Assembly: GCA_964536015.1 (NCBI GenBank)
Contig: CAZHVS010000006.1
Span: forward strand, 62,001 to 126,000
Source of the DNA: CAZHVS01 sp964536015
GTDB lineage: Bacteria; Bacteroidota; Ignavibacteria; Ignavibacteriales; Ignavibacteriaceae
Reading direction: 5' to 3'
DNA: 64,000 nucleotides
The position numbers and the translations under genes were made by a program. Each line of letters starts with the position of its first letter. The first letter of the stretch is position 1. This document shows, piece after piece, positions 17,893-27,062 of this stretch. The notes beneath the pieces are model-generated. The model was given only the letters and a program-made list of their open reading frames with translations, ran no database searches and had not been told where the DNA came from.

Positions 17893-19272
17893 TTATAATA
17901 ATGTTCCTTTAAGGATCAGCAAAGCAAAACTGAAATAAATTATCAAACCAGTTACATCTACCAGAGTTGCAACAAATGGAGCGGAAGAGGTTGCTGGATC
18001 GAAACCCAGTCTTTTCAGAATTAATGGTAACATTGATCCAGATAAAGTCCCCCACAAAACAACTCCAACTAGAGAAAAACTAACAGTTAAGGCAATTAAC
18101 AACCAATGGTCGCCATAAATTGATGTTGCTGATTGCCAGATAATTATTCTTAAAAAACCTATTGCGGCTAAAATCGTACCTAATCCAAGCCCTGAAAATA
18201 TTTCTCTTCGCATAATAAACCACCAGTCTTTTACAGTGATTTCTCCCAATGATAAAGCTCTGATTACAAGTGTTGCCGCTTGAGAACCTGAATTACCTCC
18301 GCTTGAAATTATTAATGGAACAAATAGAGCAAGTACAACAGCTTTACTTATCTCGTTTTCAAAAAAACCCATAGCTGAAGCTGTAAACATTTCACCAACG
18401 AATAAAATACTTAACCAACCAGCTCTTTTCTTAAGCATTTTAAAAAGTGAAATTGTTGAATAAGGTTCTTCCAAAGCTTCAACACCACCAAGTTTCTGGA
18501 TATCTTCAGTTGCTTCTTCTTCTGCAACATCCATAACGTCGTCAATGGTGACAATACCTATTAATGTTCCAGAATTATCTGTAACAGGAAGAGCAACTCT
18601 ATCATATTTCTTAAAGATTTCAACTGCTTTTTCCTGGTCATCATAAACTTTTAGTGCTACAAAATTTTCATCCATTAAATCATATACAGTAGCGTTGATT
18701 GGGGCAAAAAGAAATTCTCTTATTCTAATATCATCTAACAATCTTCCTTTATCATCAACGACATATAGCATATTAAGAGTTTCGCTGTCTCTTCCGTAAG
18801 TTCGTATATAATCTAACACCTGCTGAACAGTCCATTCTTTTTGCACTACTAGGTAGTCCGGGGTCATTAAACGACCAATGCTGTTCTCAGGATATCCAAG
18901 TAATATTTGGGCAATTAATCTTTCTTGAGAAGATAACAAAGTAATTAATTGCTTTGTAACAGATGATGGAAGTTCTTCTAGTAATGCAGTTCTATCGTCA
19001 GGGGACATCTCATTTAAGATTCCAGCAACTTCTTCGTTGCCCATTGCTTTTAATAACCCTTCCTGAATATCAAATTCAAGGTACTCAAATACATCGGCAG
19101 CAAGTTCTTTATGAAGAATCCTAAAAAGAATTGCTCTATCGTGTGATTCAAGATCAGTTATAAGATCTGCAATATCTGCAGTTGGCAAATCTTCCAAGAC
19201 TTCTCTTAAAACAGCAAAGTTTCTTTTATCGATAAGATCTTTTAATTCCGGAAGTAATATCTGTCCTAACAT
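17893..19272 (-). CDS. mgtE: magnesium transporter MgtE
   Basis: 459 aa, the normal MgtE length. In order there is an N-domain of helical repeats (residues 1-125), two CBS domains (about 130-255, with VDDKGRLLDDI and VTDNSGTLIGIVTIDDVMD) and five C-terminal membrane helices. These contain the ion-pore signature SGGNSGSQAATLVIRALSLG. The cytosolic domains sense intracellular Mg2+ and gate the channel. It is transcribed alone on the minus strand, divergent from tRNA-Lys. No M-box-like leader was recognised in the 100 bp upstream. Confidence 0.95.
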   Translation of the reverse strand: MLGQILLPELKDLIDKRNFAVLREVLEDLPTADIADLITDLESHDRAILFRILHKELAADVFEYLEFDIQEGLLKAMGNEEVAGILNEMSPDDRTALLEELPSSVTKQLITLLSSQERLIAQILLGYPENSIGRLMTPDYLVVQKEWTVQQVLDYIRTYGRDSETLNMLYVVDDKGRLLDDIRIREFLFAPINATVYDLMDENFVALKVYDDQEKAVEIFKKYDRVALPVTDNSGTLIGIVTIDDVMDVAEEEATEDIQKLGGVEALEEPYSTISLFKMLKKRAGWLSILFVGEMFTASAMGFFENEISKAVVLALFVPLIISSGGNSGSQAATLVIRALSLGEITVKDWWFIMRREIFSGLGLGTILAAIGFLRIIIWQSATSIYGDHWLLIALTVSFSLVGVVLWGTLSGSMLPLILKRLGFDPATSSAPFVATLVDVTGLIIYFSFALLILKGTLL

Positions 19273-19373
19273 AAAATTCCTTTTAGAAAAATTTGCTTTC
19301 TCCCCGAAATATATTAAATTTGTTGCCCGAATTTAGAAAAGTATTTAGAATTTTAATAAGTAAATTCTTTGTA

Positions 19374-19445
19374 GGGCGTGTAGCTCAGGGGTAGAGCATT
19401 TGCCTTTTAAGCAAAGGGTCGGTGGTTCGAGCCCACCCACGCTCA
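19374..19445 (+). tRNA. tRNA-Lys (anticodon UUU)
   Basis: A 72-nt cloverleaf can be drawn by hand. The acceptor is GGGCGTG/CACGCTC with one G-U pair, the D stem GCTC/GAGC, the anticodon stem TTTGC/GCAAA with loop CTTTTAA (anticodon TTT at 19406-19408), and the T stem GGTGG/CCACC with loop TTCGAGC. The discriminator base is A, and the 3' CCA is not encoded. UUU reads both lysine codons, which are frequent in this AT-rich genome. Confidence 0.97.
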
Positions 19446-19448
19446 CTT

Positions 19449-19476
19449 AAACCACTCATTGAGTGGTTTTTGTTTT
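19449..19476 (+). terminator. intrinsic terminator after tRNA-Lys
   Basis: The stem AAACCACTC/GAGTGGTTT has a 3-nt loop and is followed by TTGTTTT. It starts 3 bp after the tRNA discriminator base and is well placed to end the tRNA transcript before the convergent GNAT gene. Confidence 0.85.
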
Positions 19477-19506
19477 ATAGCAAATACAAAAGCCTAAAAA
19501 ATAATT

Positions 19507-19989
19507 TTATTTAACAATATCTTTAAATTTATCTTCTGACAATCTAAAAACAGTCCATTCTTTTAATGGAACTGCTCCAATTTTTTCATAGAACTTAATG
19601 GCTAGTTCATTCCAGTTCAAAACTGACCATTCCATTCTTCCACAATTATTTTTAATTGCTTCTTTGACAAGATATTTCAATATTATTTTTCCGACACCCT
19701 CTTTTCTATATTCGGGAATGACAAAAATATCTTCCAGATATAATCCTTTTCTTCCAATAAAAGTAGAAAAATTGTAGAAATAGACTGCATAAGCAACCGG
19801 GATGTCTTTATAATAAGCAAAAATTATTTCAACATTACTATTTGTTGAAAAAACTGAATTCCTTATATCTTCCTCAGTTGCAATAACTTCAGCAGATAGC
19901 TTTTCGTATTCTGCAATCATTTTAATGAAGGAAAGTATTAGAGAAATATCTTTTTCTTCTGCTTTTCTGATAACAACTTCTTTTTCCAA
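19507..19989 (-). CDS. GNAT-family N-acetyltransferase (diamine acetyltransferase-like)
   Basis: 160 aa single GNAT domain. The acetyl-CoA loop is EYRKEGVGKIILKYL (R/Q-x-x-G-x-G/A type), preceded by LYLEDIFVIP and followed by WSVLNWNELAIKFYEKIGA. This layout is close to the spermidine/spermine and thialysine acetyltransferase group, so a polyamine or amino-acid amine is a likely substrate, although this is not proven. It ends 21 bp before the phosphohexomutase start and may be co-transcribed with it. Confidence 0.82.
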   Translation of the reverse strand: MEKEVVIRKAEEKDISLILSFIKMIAEYEKLSAEVIATEEDIRNSVFSTNSNVEIIFAYYKDIPVAYAVYFYNFSTFIGRKGLYLEDIFVIPEYRKEGVGKIILKYLVKEAIKNNCGRMEWSVLNWNELAIKFYEKIGAVPLKEWTVFRLSEDKFKDIVK

Positions 19990-20010
19990 CTTGGTTCCTT
20001 AGTAAACTAA

Positions 20011-21357
20011 TCAACTTCTGATAATCTTTAATAGTTCTTCCGTTTTTTCTTTCATTAATTTTTCATCTCCTTTGCTTTCAACATTTAGACGAAGAATTGG
20101 TTCTGTGTTGGACATTCTAAGATTAAATCTCCATTCAGGATATTCAATTGATACTCCATCAATATAATCGTTAATTCCACCTGTATAAATTTTTTCTATT
20201 TCTTTAATTTTTCCAGCGGGATCATCAATAGTAGAATTTATTTCACCAGAACAAGGATATGATTTCATCATTTCACCAACAAGTTCAGAAAGTTTTTTGT
20301 TTTCTTCAGACATTAATTGCATAACAAGAAGAAAAGGGATTATACCACTATCAGAATAAGCATTCTCTCTGAAATAATGATGAGCAGACATTTCACCACC
20401 ATAGATTGCATTTACTTCTCTCATTTTTTCTTTGATAAATGCATGTCCGCTTTTTGACTGAACTGCTAATCCTCCTGCCTTTTTCACTATCTCAAGAGTG
20501 TTCCAAGTGAGTCTCGGATCATGAATAATCTTTCCTCCTGGATTTGATTTCAAAATTGATTTTGCCAGAAGTCCAACTATATAATAACCTTCGATAAAAA
20601 TTCCATTCTCATCAAAAAAGAAACATCTATCATAATCACCATCCCAGGCAACCCCTAGATCGGCATTTTCTTTTTGAATCAAATCAATTGTTGGCTTACG
20701 ATTTTTTTCAATCATAGGATTTGGAACACCATTAGGAAAATTAGCATCAGGTTGAAAAAATTGTTTTACCATTTTTATCGGAAGACGTGACTCCATTTCT
20801 TCTAAAATAGGACCAACGCAACCATTACCAGCATTTACAACAACTTTCAATGGTTTTAATTTTTTAACATCAAAAAATTTGTCGAGATTATTTATAAAAT
20901 CTTCACTTATATCTTTCATAAAGTATGTACCTTTTTTATCAGTTAAAGGTAAATAATCTTTTTCAAGAATAATTTTTTCCAGTTGGTTCAAACCAGAATC
21001 AAAACTGACTGGAACTGAGTTCTTTTTGACAAACTTCATTCCATTATATTCGGGTGGATTATGACTTGCCGTAATCATTATTCCTCCATCAGCATTCAAA
21101 AAGGAGGTTCCAAAATAAATCATTTCAGTACCACAAAGACCAATATCAATAACATTGACCCCACTTTCCATCAACCCTTTTGCTAAAGCTGAAGAAAGAG
21201 ATTCAGAAGATTTTCTTACATCGTGCCCGATTACAATTAATGAACAATTAATAAGTTTTTTATAAGCACGACCAATATTATAGGCTAATTCTTCATTTAA
21301 TTCCGATGGAACTTTTCCTCTTATATCATAAGCTTTGATGCAATTTATTCTTGACAT
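20011..21357 (-). CDS. manB: phosphomannomutase/phosphoglucomutase
   Basis: 448 aa alpha-D-phosphohexomutase. The catalytic phosphoserine loop is TASHNPPEYNGMKF, the metal loop DGDYDR follows at mid-protein, the sugar-binding loop is GGEMSAHHYF, and the C-terminal phosphate-binding loop is RMSNTEPILRLN. It interconverts hexose 1- and 6-phosphates and would feed GDP-mannose or UDP-glucose pools for glycans such as that of the operon at 1-17628. The GEMSAHHYF variant is typical of the ManB/AlgC group. Substrate preference cannot be fixed by eye. Confidence 0.88.
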   Translation of the reverse strand: MSRINCIKAYDIRGKVPSELNEELAYNIGRAYKKLINCSLIVIGHDVRKSSESLSSALAKGLMESGVNVIDIGLCGTEMIYFGTSFLNADGGIMITASHNPPEYNGMKFVKKNSVPVSFDSGLNQLEKIILEKDYLPLTDKKGTYFMKDISEDFINNLDKFFDVKKLKPLKVVVNAGNGCVGPILEEMESRLPIKMVKQFFQPDANFPNGVPNPMIEKNRKPTIDLIQKENADLGVAWDGDYDRCFFFDENGIFIEGYYIVGLLAKSILKSNPGGKIIHDPRLTWNTLEIVKKAGGLAVQSKSGHAFIKEKMREVNAIYGGEMSAHHYFRENAYSDSGIIPFLLVMQLMSEENKKLSELVGEMMKSYPCSGEINSTIDDPAGKIKEIEKIYTGGINDYIDGVSIEYPEWRFNLRMSNTEPILRLNVESKGDEKLMKEKTEELLKIIRS

Positions 21358-21561
21358 ATTACAACCTTTAAAATTAATTATTTAATATTTTTTCGAATGA
21401 AAAATAAATAGTTGTGTAAATGAAATTCAAGATAAATTAATAATTTAAAATTTCATAATGTTTGGTAAAAAAATGAATGACCTGACAAGGTAAAAATTTT
21501 TCAGAGATTAATTTTTCAATTTGCTTTTTAATAATATCGGGTTAAGTTTACAACAAAATTA

Positions 21562-21576
21562 TAGGAGTTAATTATC
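21562..21576 (+). promoter_or_regulatory. ribosome binding site without a normal start codon
   Basis: AGGAG at 21563-21567 is a strong Shine-Dalgarno match. It is followed by TTA and then ATT (21571) and ATC (21574), not ATG, GTG or TTG. A TAG in the same frame at 21562-21564 closes the frame upstream. Spacing is 3 nt to ATT and 6 nt to ATC, so ATC, or ATT as in infC, is the likely initiator of the zinc-ribbon gene. Confidence 0.6.
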
Positions 21577-21882
21577 GGAACAACAGATACTACTCAACTA
21601 CACTTTACAAAGTGTAACCATGTAAAATGTAATAACATTTTTCTGGTTAATCCCGAAGAAAATCCGGGAGAACTTGGTTTTTTATGTCCGTCTTGTAGTG
21701 CTAAAACATTGTCATGTCATATTGTTCAATGTTCAAGTTGCAAAACGGTTATAAATTTTGTCAGAGCATCTGCAAATGAAGAAAAAGTTATCTTCCCTAT
21801 TTCTAAATGTTCACATTGTATTGGCACAATAGAAGATGAATGGGAAATAGAACCTTTATACCAGGCAGATAGCTACATATAA
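21571..21882 (+). CDS. small two-site zinc-ribbon protein with AUU/AUC start
   Basis: 103 codons, uninterrupted, ending TAA at 21880-21882 just before a strong terminator. No ATG, GTG or TTG precedes the first cysteine pair; the first in-frame TTG lies after two CxxC motifs. Counting from ATT, cysteines lie at 15, 20, 39, 42, 49, 54, 57, 80 and 83. These give two plausible Zn sites, C15/C20 + C39/C42 and C54/C57 + C80/C83. The tail is acidic (GTIEDEWEIEP). Coding is supported by the cysteine spacing, an AGGAG 5' of the frame and a terminator 3' of it. The function is unknown; a nucleic-acid or protein-binding adaptor is possible. Confidence 0.68.
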   Translation: MIGTTDTTQLHFTKCNHVKCNNIFLVNPEENPGELGFLCPSCSAKTLSCHIVQCSSCKTVINFVRASANEEKVIFPISKCSHCIGTIEDEWEIEPLYQADSYI

Positions 21883-21885
21883 TTA

Positions 21886-21915
21886 AAAAAGCCCGACCAT
21901 AATGCCGGGCTTTTT
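21886..21915. terminator. bidirectional intrinsic terminator
   Basis: The stem AAAAAGCCCG/CGGGCTTTTT has a 10-nt loop and lies between the convergent zinc-ribbon gene (plus) and T9SS protein gene (minus). A-run and T-run flanks allow it to act on both strands. Confidence 0.88.
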
Positions 21916-21934
21916 ATTCTTAATAAAATTAAAA

Positions 21935-23164
21935 TTATTTCATTAAAGTCATCTTCTTGATCGAAGAGAAGTTTTGTCCGTTATTTCCATTAGCTTCTAT
22001 TTTAACCAAATAAATTCCTGACTGCATGCTATTAGCATTAAATACTGCTGAATGATTTCCTGCAGATAGATTACCGTTAATTAATGTAGCTACTTTTTGT
22101 CCAAGTATATTAAATACGCTTAAAGTAACTTTTGAATCAACAGAAAGACTGAAATTAATTTTAGTTGAAGGGTTGAATGGGTTGGGATAATTTTGGTTCA
22201 AAGCAAACTCTGTCGGTTGAGCAACTTCAACTTCGATAGCTTTTGAATATTCATACGTTCCATCAAAATCAACCTGTTTCAAACGATAGAAATATTTTCC
22301 GGGCATAAGATTTTTATCAATAAAATTATAATTTTTAACTTCAGTAGTTGTACCATTTCCACTTACAAATCCAACTGTGATATAATCTCTATTGACTTTT
22401 CTTTCAACTTCAAATCCTTTATTATTTTTTTCAGTAGCAGTTGTCCAATTTAATTCAACATTACCTGAAATAGATGATGCAGTAAATGAAGTAAGTTCAA
22501 CCGGCACATTAGGTCCACCAAGTACTTGCACTAAATCAAGTCCCCAATAGTCTGAATATGATCCGTTTACACCCCCATTTGTAATGTAGTATTGTATAGC
22601 AAAACGAATATTTCCGTTAATAGTAAATACATGTCTCCAATTAGTCCAAGTGCTCAAAGGAACTTTATATCTTCCAAGGTTAGTTGTAAAATCCGGAATT
22701 GTATTCCCACCATTAGGTGCTAATCTTACATAAATCGAATCATCATAATTTGTTGTGCTTGCATTAACTGAACGATAATAGAACGACAGAGTATCGCCTA
22801 TATGAACATTTACAACAGGAGAAATTAACCATTGATCAATCAAATAGCCATTTGCACCATTGTAGTTTTGCCCACAATAACCGGAATCCGGTCCTTCATA
22901 TGCAGTAAATACTGTAACATTACCTGAGAAGGTTGCACTTGTTCCACCACCATCTTGGTTAATCCAAGTCCATCCACGCGACTGCAAATCTGCAACAGCA
23001 CATCCAGCATTCATATTATCCTGAAAGATAACGATTCCTGAGGGGCTATATACCATAGGGGACTGTGAGTCAGTGCTGAAGTTTTTCGTTCTTGATTCTG
23101 TAACTTTTTCTTGTGCTAACATCACAAAAGAAAGAACAATAATTAAAGAAATCATTTTTTTCAT
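21935..23164 (-). CDS. secreted T9SS protein with choice-of-anchor domain
   Basis: 409 aa. A signal peptide (KKMISLIIVLSFVMLAQ) precedes a beta-rich domain (about 45-215) resembling the choice-of-anchor J/cleaved-adhesin fold, with QWLISPVVNVHIGDTLSFYY and WGLDLVQVLGG. A fibronectin-like linker (VPVELTSFTASSISGNVELN) follows. The C-terminal ~85 residues are a type A T9SS sorting domain (NQNYPNPFNPSTKINFSL to GIYLVKIEANG). It should be exported across the outer membrane by the type IX system and attached or released. The binding target is unknown. It is monocistronic, with a strong terminator after the stop. Confidence 0.88.
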   Translation of the reverse strand: MKKMISLIIVLSFVMLAQEKVTESRTKNFSTDSQSPMVYSPSGIVIFQDNMNAGCAVADLQSRGWTWINQDGGGTSATFSGNVTVFTAYEGPDSGYCGQNYNGANGYLIDQWLISPVVNVHIGDTLSFYYRSVNASTTNYDDSIYVRLAPNGGNTIPDFTTNLGRYKVPLSTWTNWRHVFTINGNIRFAIQYYITNGGVNGSYSDYWGLDLVQVLGGPNVPVELTSFTASSISGNVELNWTTATEKNNKGFEVERKVNRDYITVGFVSGNGTTTEVKNYNFIDKNLMPGKYFYRLKQVDFDGTYEYSKAIEVEVAQPTEFALNQNYPNPFNPSTKINFSLSVDSKVTLSVFNILGQKVATLINGNLSAGNHSAVFNANSMQSGIYLVKIEANGNNGQNFSSIKKMTLMK

Positions 23165-23252
23165 TTTTTATTCCTTTTATTTATAAATGATGAATAAATT
23201 AATTTTCAAAATGAAACTAATGATTATTTTCTAATTATAAAAAGAGTTTTAT

Positions 23253-23747
23253 TCAAATGGATAAATTTTCATTTTTTTTAATTACTTCTTTTTCCATTTG
23301 AATTCGATACTCTTTTATTTTTTTCGATAGGTCTTCATTATTTACAGCTAAAATTTGAGCCGCAAGTATCCCTGCATTTTTTGCTCCGTTGATTGCCACT
23401 GTAGCAACAGGAACTCCTGGAGGCATTTGTGCTATAGATAAAAGAGAATCCATCCCCTCAAGTGATTTGCTTTTTATCGGGACACCAATAACAGGATAAT
23501 GAAAATACGAAGCAACTACACCTGGAAGATGTGCCGCTCCTCCAGCTCCAGCAATTACTACTTTTGCTCCATTATTAATTGCAATATTAATACTCTCAAT
23601 TACAAACGTTGGAGTTCTATGAGCAGATGCTACTTTTAGTTCGTAGCTTATATCAAATTTGTCAAGTATTTCTGTGGCTTCTTTCATAATTGGAAGATCG
23701 GAATCACTTCCCATTAATATTAAGACCTGAATTTTTTTCTTATTCAT
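23253..23747 (-). CDS. purE: N5-carboxyaminoimidazole ribonucleotide mutase
   Basis: 164 aa class I PurE. The N-terminal substrate loop LMGSDSDLPIMKEA, the central SAHRTP motif with the catalytic His and the GAGGAAHLPGVVAS loop are all intact. It converts N5-CAIR to CAIR in purine synthesis and normally works with PurK, which is not in this window. The length is standard. It is the last gene of the prmC-dtd-metalloenzyme-comEC-purE operon, 15 bp after comEC. Confidence 0.96.
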   Translation of the reverse strand: MNKKKIQVLILMGSDSDLPIMKEATEILDKFDISYELKVASAHRTPTFVIESINIAINNGAKVVIAGAGGAAHLPGVVASYFHYPVIGVPIKSKSLEGMDSLLSIAQMPPGVPVATVAINGAKNAGILAAQILAVNNEDLSKKIKEYRIQMEKEVIKKNENLSI

Positions 23748-23762
23748 AATTATTCCTTTCTA

Positions 23763-26153
23763 TTAAAAATTTTTCCAATTGATTTTATTAATATTCTTTC
23801 CGTCTGATTGCAATAGAATTGCTCCTTCAACATCTGTACGAAAAATTTTACTGTTATTAATGCGATTTAAAACTTCTTTTGAAGGATGCCCAAATCTATT
23901 TAAAGCTCCGGAACTAATTAAACAAATTTCCGGATTTACAAATTCCACGAATTGTATTGATGTACAATATTTACTTCCATGGTGCCCTACCTTTAAAACA
24001 TCTGAATCCAGAAAAGAACCATATCTTCTTATCAATAGTTTTTCTCTTATAAATCCTGCATCACCTGTAAACAAAAAAGAAGTACTTCCATAAACTAATT
24101 TAAGAACAATACTTTTATCGTTCAGATTTGCATTTTTAATTTTACTTGTATCTATGTTTTTGAAAACATATAATCTTGTATTTGCAATCTTAAAAAGAGT
24201 ATCATTTACAAGTTGAATATTAACTTTGTTCCTTTTTACAAATTCATCAAATAGTATTTCTTTCTTAGAGTTTTGGGCAGAAGTTTTAATTAAAGACCTA
24301 ACTTTATTATTTGCAATTAAATAAATGAATCCTGCAAAATGATCTTTGTCCATATGAGTAATAATACCATAATCTATCTTATCAATACTTAAATAATCAA
24401 GCAAAGGAACTATCACTCTTTCACTGTAATCATAATTCTTAAGAGCGTTTCCAGCATCAATTAGAATTATTTTTTTATTTGGAAGTTTAATCAAAATTGC
24501 ATCACCCTGTCCAACATCAATCATCATTACGCTTAGTTTTCCATCTGGCAATAATTGTTTATTATCCAGTGATGCATATACTATAAACGAACAAAAAAAT
24601 AGTGCAAATAATATTGTTTTTACTATGCTATTCTTGAAATATCTAACTGATACGAAAAAAGATATAAAGAAAACATAGTAAAGCAAAATGTCAATAATTG
24701 AAAAATTATTAATGCGAATAAATGAGAAAGATTGGCTGGCAGAATAATTTACAAAACCCGTCATCAAAAAAGAAACCAAGTTGCCTGTGATGGCTATAAC
24801 TGAAGCAATTGAAGTGGAAATTTGCGAAACAATTATTCCGGCAATACCAATTCCAACAATCAATGCTGTTGCTGGAATTACTAATATGTTAGCTGCTACT
24901 GCGATGATTGATAATTTCCCAAAATAGTAATTTGTAAAAGGCAGCGTTCCAATTTGTGCAGATAAAGAAACACCAACAAACATCAATAAATATTTTAACA
25001 ATTTATTCTGTATATGCAATGCTTCTACCCATTTTACAAAAAATGGATTTAATAATAAGATAGAAAGTACGGCAGCAAATGACAGTTGAAAACCAGGATT
25101 AAATAATTCATCTGGATTAATCATAAGAATTATAAATGCCGCAATCGAAATTGAATTATAACCGTTAGTATCTCTTCCTATTAATTTTGCAAGCAAATAT
25201 ACAGAAGCCATTATAACTGCTCTAAAGACTGAAGGAGCAGAACCGGTTAATACTAAGAAAAAAAATAAACCTAAAATTGTTAGTATTGTTTTATAGTAAA
25301 TCCCGTTTCTCTCAAATAAAAAAAGAAAAATTATCGTGATAAATCCTACATGCAATCCGGAAACTGCTAACACGTGAATTACACCAGAATTTATAAACTC
25401 AGTTTTAGTTTGAGAACTTATTTCACTTCGATCAGCAAGCAGTAAACCCTTTAATAACCCTGCTGTTTTTTTATCAAATAATTCAACTATTGTTGCGGCA
25501 ATATTTTTTCTTACCTGATGAATTGCTGATTGGAAAAAATATTTTTTATTATCAATTATTTTCAAGTTCTCAGATTCATAACAATTAACGAATCCAATAA
25601 TTCCTTTCTTTAACAATTGAGAATTATAATCAAATTCTCCAGGATTTCTTACCGCTCTGTTTGCAAAATAATTTCCTTTTAACGAGATGTAATTTCCGGG
25701 AAGAAGTTTTTGATATAACTCCTTTAACTTTTTCTCAGAAGTGCTTTGAATTCGGCAATTAAATGAAGCATGTATTTTCTGCTTTTGATTATCATTTTTA
25801 ATTGAATCGCCTTTTAGAACGAAATTTATTTCGCCCGTTTGATATAATTCAATCTTCTCAATTGTCCCAATAATCAGAACATTTTTTAAGTATTTTTCCG
25901 CAAATATTTTTGTCTCACCACTATCTTTATGCAAATTGTAGATAAGCATTCCAAATGTTAATGGAATTATTCCTGCAAGTAATATTGTAACCATATAAAA
26001 TTTATTAGACAAATAACTTGCTAATAACCAAACACTTAGAAGCAGAATTAAAAGAGTTATTAAAAGATATAAAAAATGCAGATTTACAAAGTAACTGGTG
26101 ATAATACCAAGTATAAACAAAATTACTATTTTAATTACAGGATACTTATTCAC
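23763..26153 (-). CDS. comEC: ComEC/Rec2-type DNA uptake channel
   Basis: 796 aa. Two N-terminal membrane helices lead into an OB-like soluble region (DUF4131, about 90-195). The multi-helix Competence domain contains LKGLLLADRSEIS and VIHVLAVSGLHVGFI. A C-terminal metallo-beta-lactamase domain starts at VMMIDVGQGDAILIK and contains HMDKDHFAG and KVGHHGSKY. ComEC carries single-stranded DNA across the inner membrane in natural transformation, and the MBL domain is thought to degrade one strand. Domain order and length match the family. Overlapping the upstream gene by 4 nt links it to translation-quality genes. Confidence 0.94.
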   Translation of the reverse strand: MNKYPVIKIVILFILGIITSYFVNLHFLYLLITLLILLLSVWLLASYLSNKFYMVTILLAGIIPLTFGMLIYNLHKDSGETKIFAEKYLKNVLIIGTIEKIELYQTGEINFVLKGDSIKNDNQKQKIHASFNCRIQSTSEKKLKELYQKLLPGNYISLKGNYFANRAVRNPGEFDYNSQLLKKGIIGFVNCYESENLKIIDNKKYFFQSAIHQVRKNIAATIVELFDKKTAGLLKGLLLADRSEISSQTKTEFINSGVIHVLAVSGLHVGFITIIFLFLFERNGIYYKTILTILGLFFFLVLTGSAPSVFRAVIMASVYLLAKLIGRDTNGYNSISIAAFIILMINPDELFNPGFQLSFAAVLSILLLNPFFVKWVEALHIQNKLLKYLLMFVGVSLSAQIGTLPFTNYYFGKLSIIAVAANILVIPATALIVGIGIAGIIVSQISTSIASVIAITGNLVSFLMTGFVNYSASQSFSFIRINNFSIIDILLYYVFFISFFVSVRYFKNSIVKTILFALFFCSFIVYASLDNKQLLPDGKLSVMMIDVGQGDAILIKLPNKKIILIDAGNALKNYDYSERVIVPLLDYLSIDKIDYGIITHMDKDHFAGFIYLIANNKVRSLIKTSAQNSKKEILFDEFVKRNKVNIQLVNDTLFKIANTRLYVFKNIDTSKIKNANLNDKSIVLKLVYGSTSFLFTGDAGFIREKLLIRRYGSFLDSDVLKVGHHGSKYCTSIQFVEFVNPEICLISSGALNRFGHPSKEVLNRINNSKIFRTDVEGAILLQSDGKNINKINWKNF

Positions 26154-27055
26154 CTTAATACCTTTATTATTGCATCTTTTATGTCAGCAAGTGATTTAAT
26201 TTTAGATGATAAATATTTTGCACCAAGACCAGCGGAAATACATAGTGAAGGATTTAAAGTATGACTCTTTGTACTAAGGTCTTCAAAATTACCATGATCA
26301 GAACAAATTAGAATGGTTGTTGTTTTTCTATCATATTTTTTAAGGATTGAAAGTAAAAATTGATCTAAGTCTGAAAGCATTTGTATTATAGCACCATCAT
26401 AACGGCCATGCCCAAGATGGTCAGTTAAAAAATATTCGAACAGAGTAATTTTATTTTTTGATGCAACTTTTAATAATCTTTTAGCTGCAAGTTTTGGTGA
26501 TATAACAGGAAGTTTGTAATTTAATTTAAGCTGCCATCTTGCGTTAGTTATTTCGGCAGTTAAAGCTTGCCCTGCCCATACATCGCGAGCTTTATTTAAT
26601 CTCATATTATTAAATTTACACATTAAAGTAGTAACGCTTAACCTTGTTTTGCCTGATTTCAAATAATCAAAAAAAACTTTTGGATAAGCGTTTAAAAAAG
26701 AGACTTTTTGATTCTTGTCCAGAAAATATTTAAGTATATTTTTTTTTTGAATGTAAGGTATTAAAGTAGAATAAGGATATGGTCCAAAATGTTGTCCGAT
26801 TAATTCAGGTGCATTTACCCCACAAAAAATGGATGTTTGTCCAGTGCCACTTTGTGGTAGTCCATCAATTCCCATTATTGGATCAACCGGAAAAAGATTA
26901 TAATTATCAGTGGATAAATGTTGGTAATTGTATGAAGGTATCTCATTAAATATTTCAGTAAATGTTTTAAAACCATACTTAAAAAAAGGGTTAAACTGGT
27001 AATCTTCTTTACCAATTCCAACTCCATCCAGAAAGATGATAATTACATTTTTCAT
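26150..27055 (-). CDS. alkaline-phosphatase-superfamily metalloenzyme (iPGM-like)
   Basis: About 301 aa from the ATG at 27055; an earlier in-frame start at 27082 would overlap dtd by 20 nt and add ten residues. Metal-binding motifs of the alkaline phosphatase/phosphoglycerate mutase superfamily are present: N-terminal IIIFLDGVGIG, GTGQTSIFCG with the probable nucleophile Thr/Ser, DHLGHGRYD and CSDHGNFEDLS. It is shorter than cofactor-independent phosphoglycerate mutase (about 510 aa) and lacks its inserted domain. The substrate is therefore uncertain; a phosphatase, phosphomutase or nucleotidase is possible. It is co-transcribed with dtd and comEC. Confidence 0.78.
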   Translation of the reverse strand: MKNVIIIFLDGVGIGKEDYQFNPFFKYGFKTFTEIFNEIPSYNYQHLSTDNYNLFPVDPIMGIDGLPQSGTGQTSIFCGVNAPELIGQHFGPYPYSTLIPYIQKKNILKYFLDKNQKVSFLNAYPKVFFDYLKSGKTRLSVTTLMCKFNNMRLNKARDVWAGQALTAEITNARWQLKLNYKLPVISPKLAAKRLLKVASKNKITLFEYFLTDHLGHGRYDGAIIQMLSDLDQFLLSILKKYDRKTTTILICSDHGNFEDLSTKSHTLNPSLCISAGLGAKYLSSKIKSLADIKDAIIKVLR

Positions 27056-27062
27056 TAATTTT

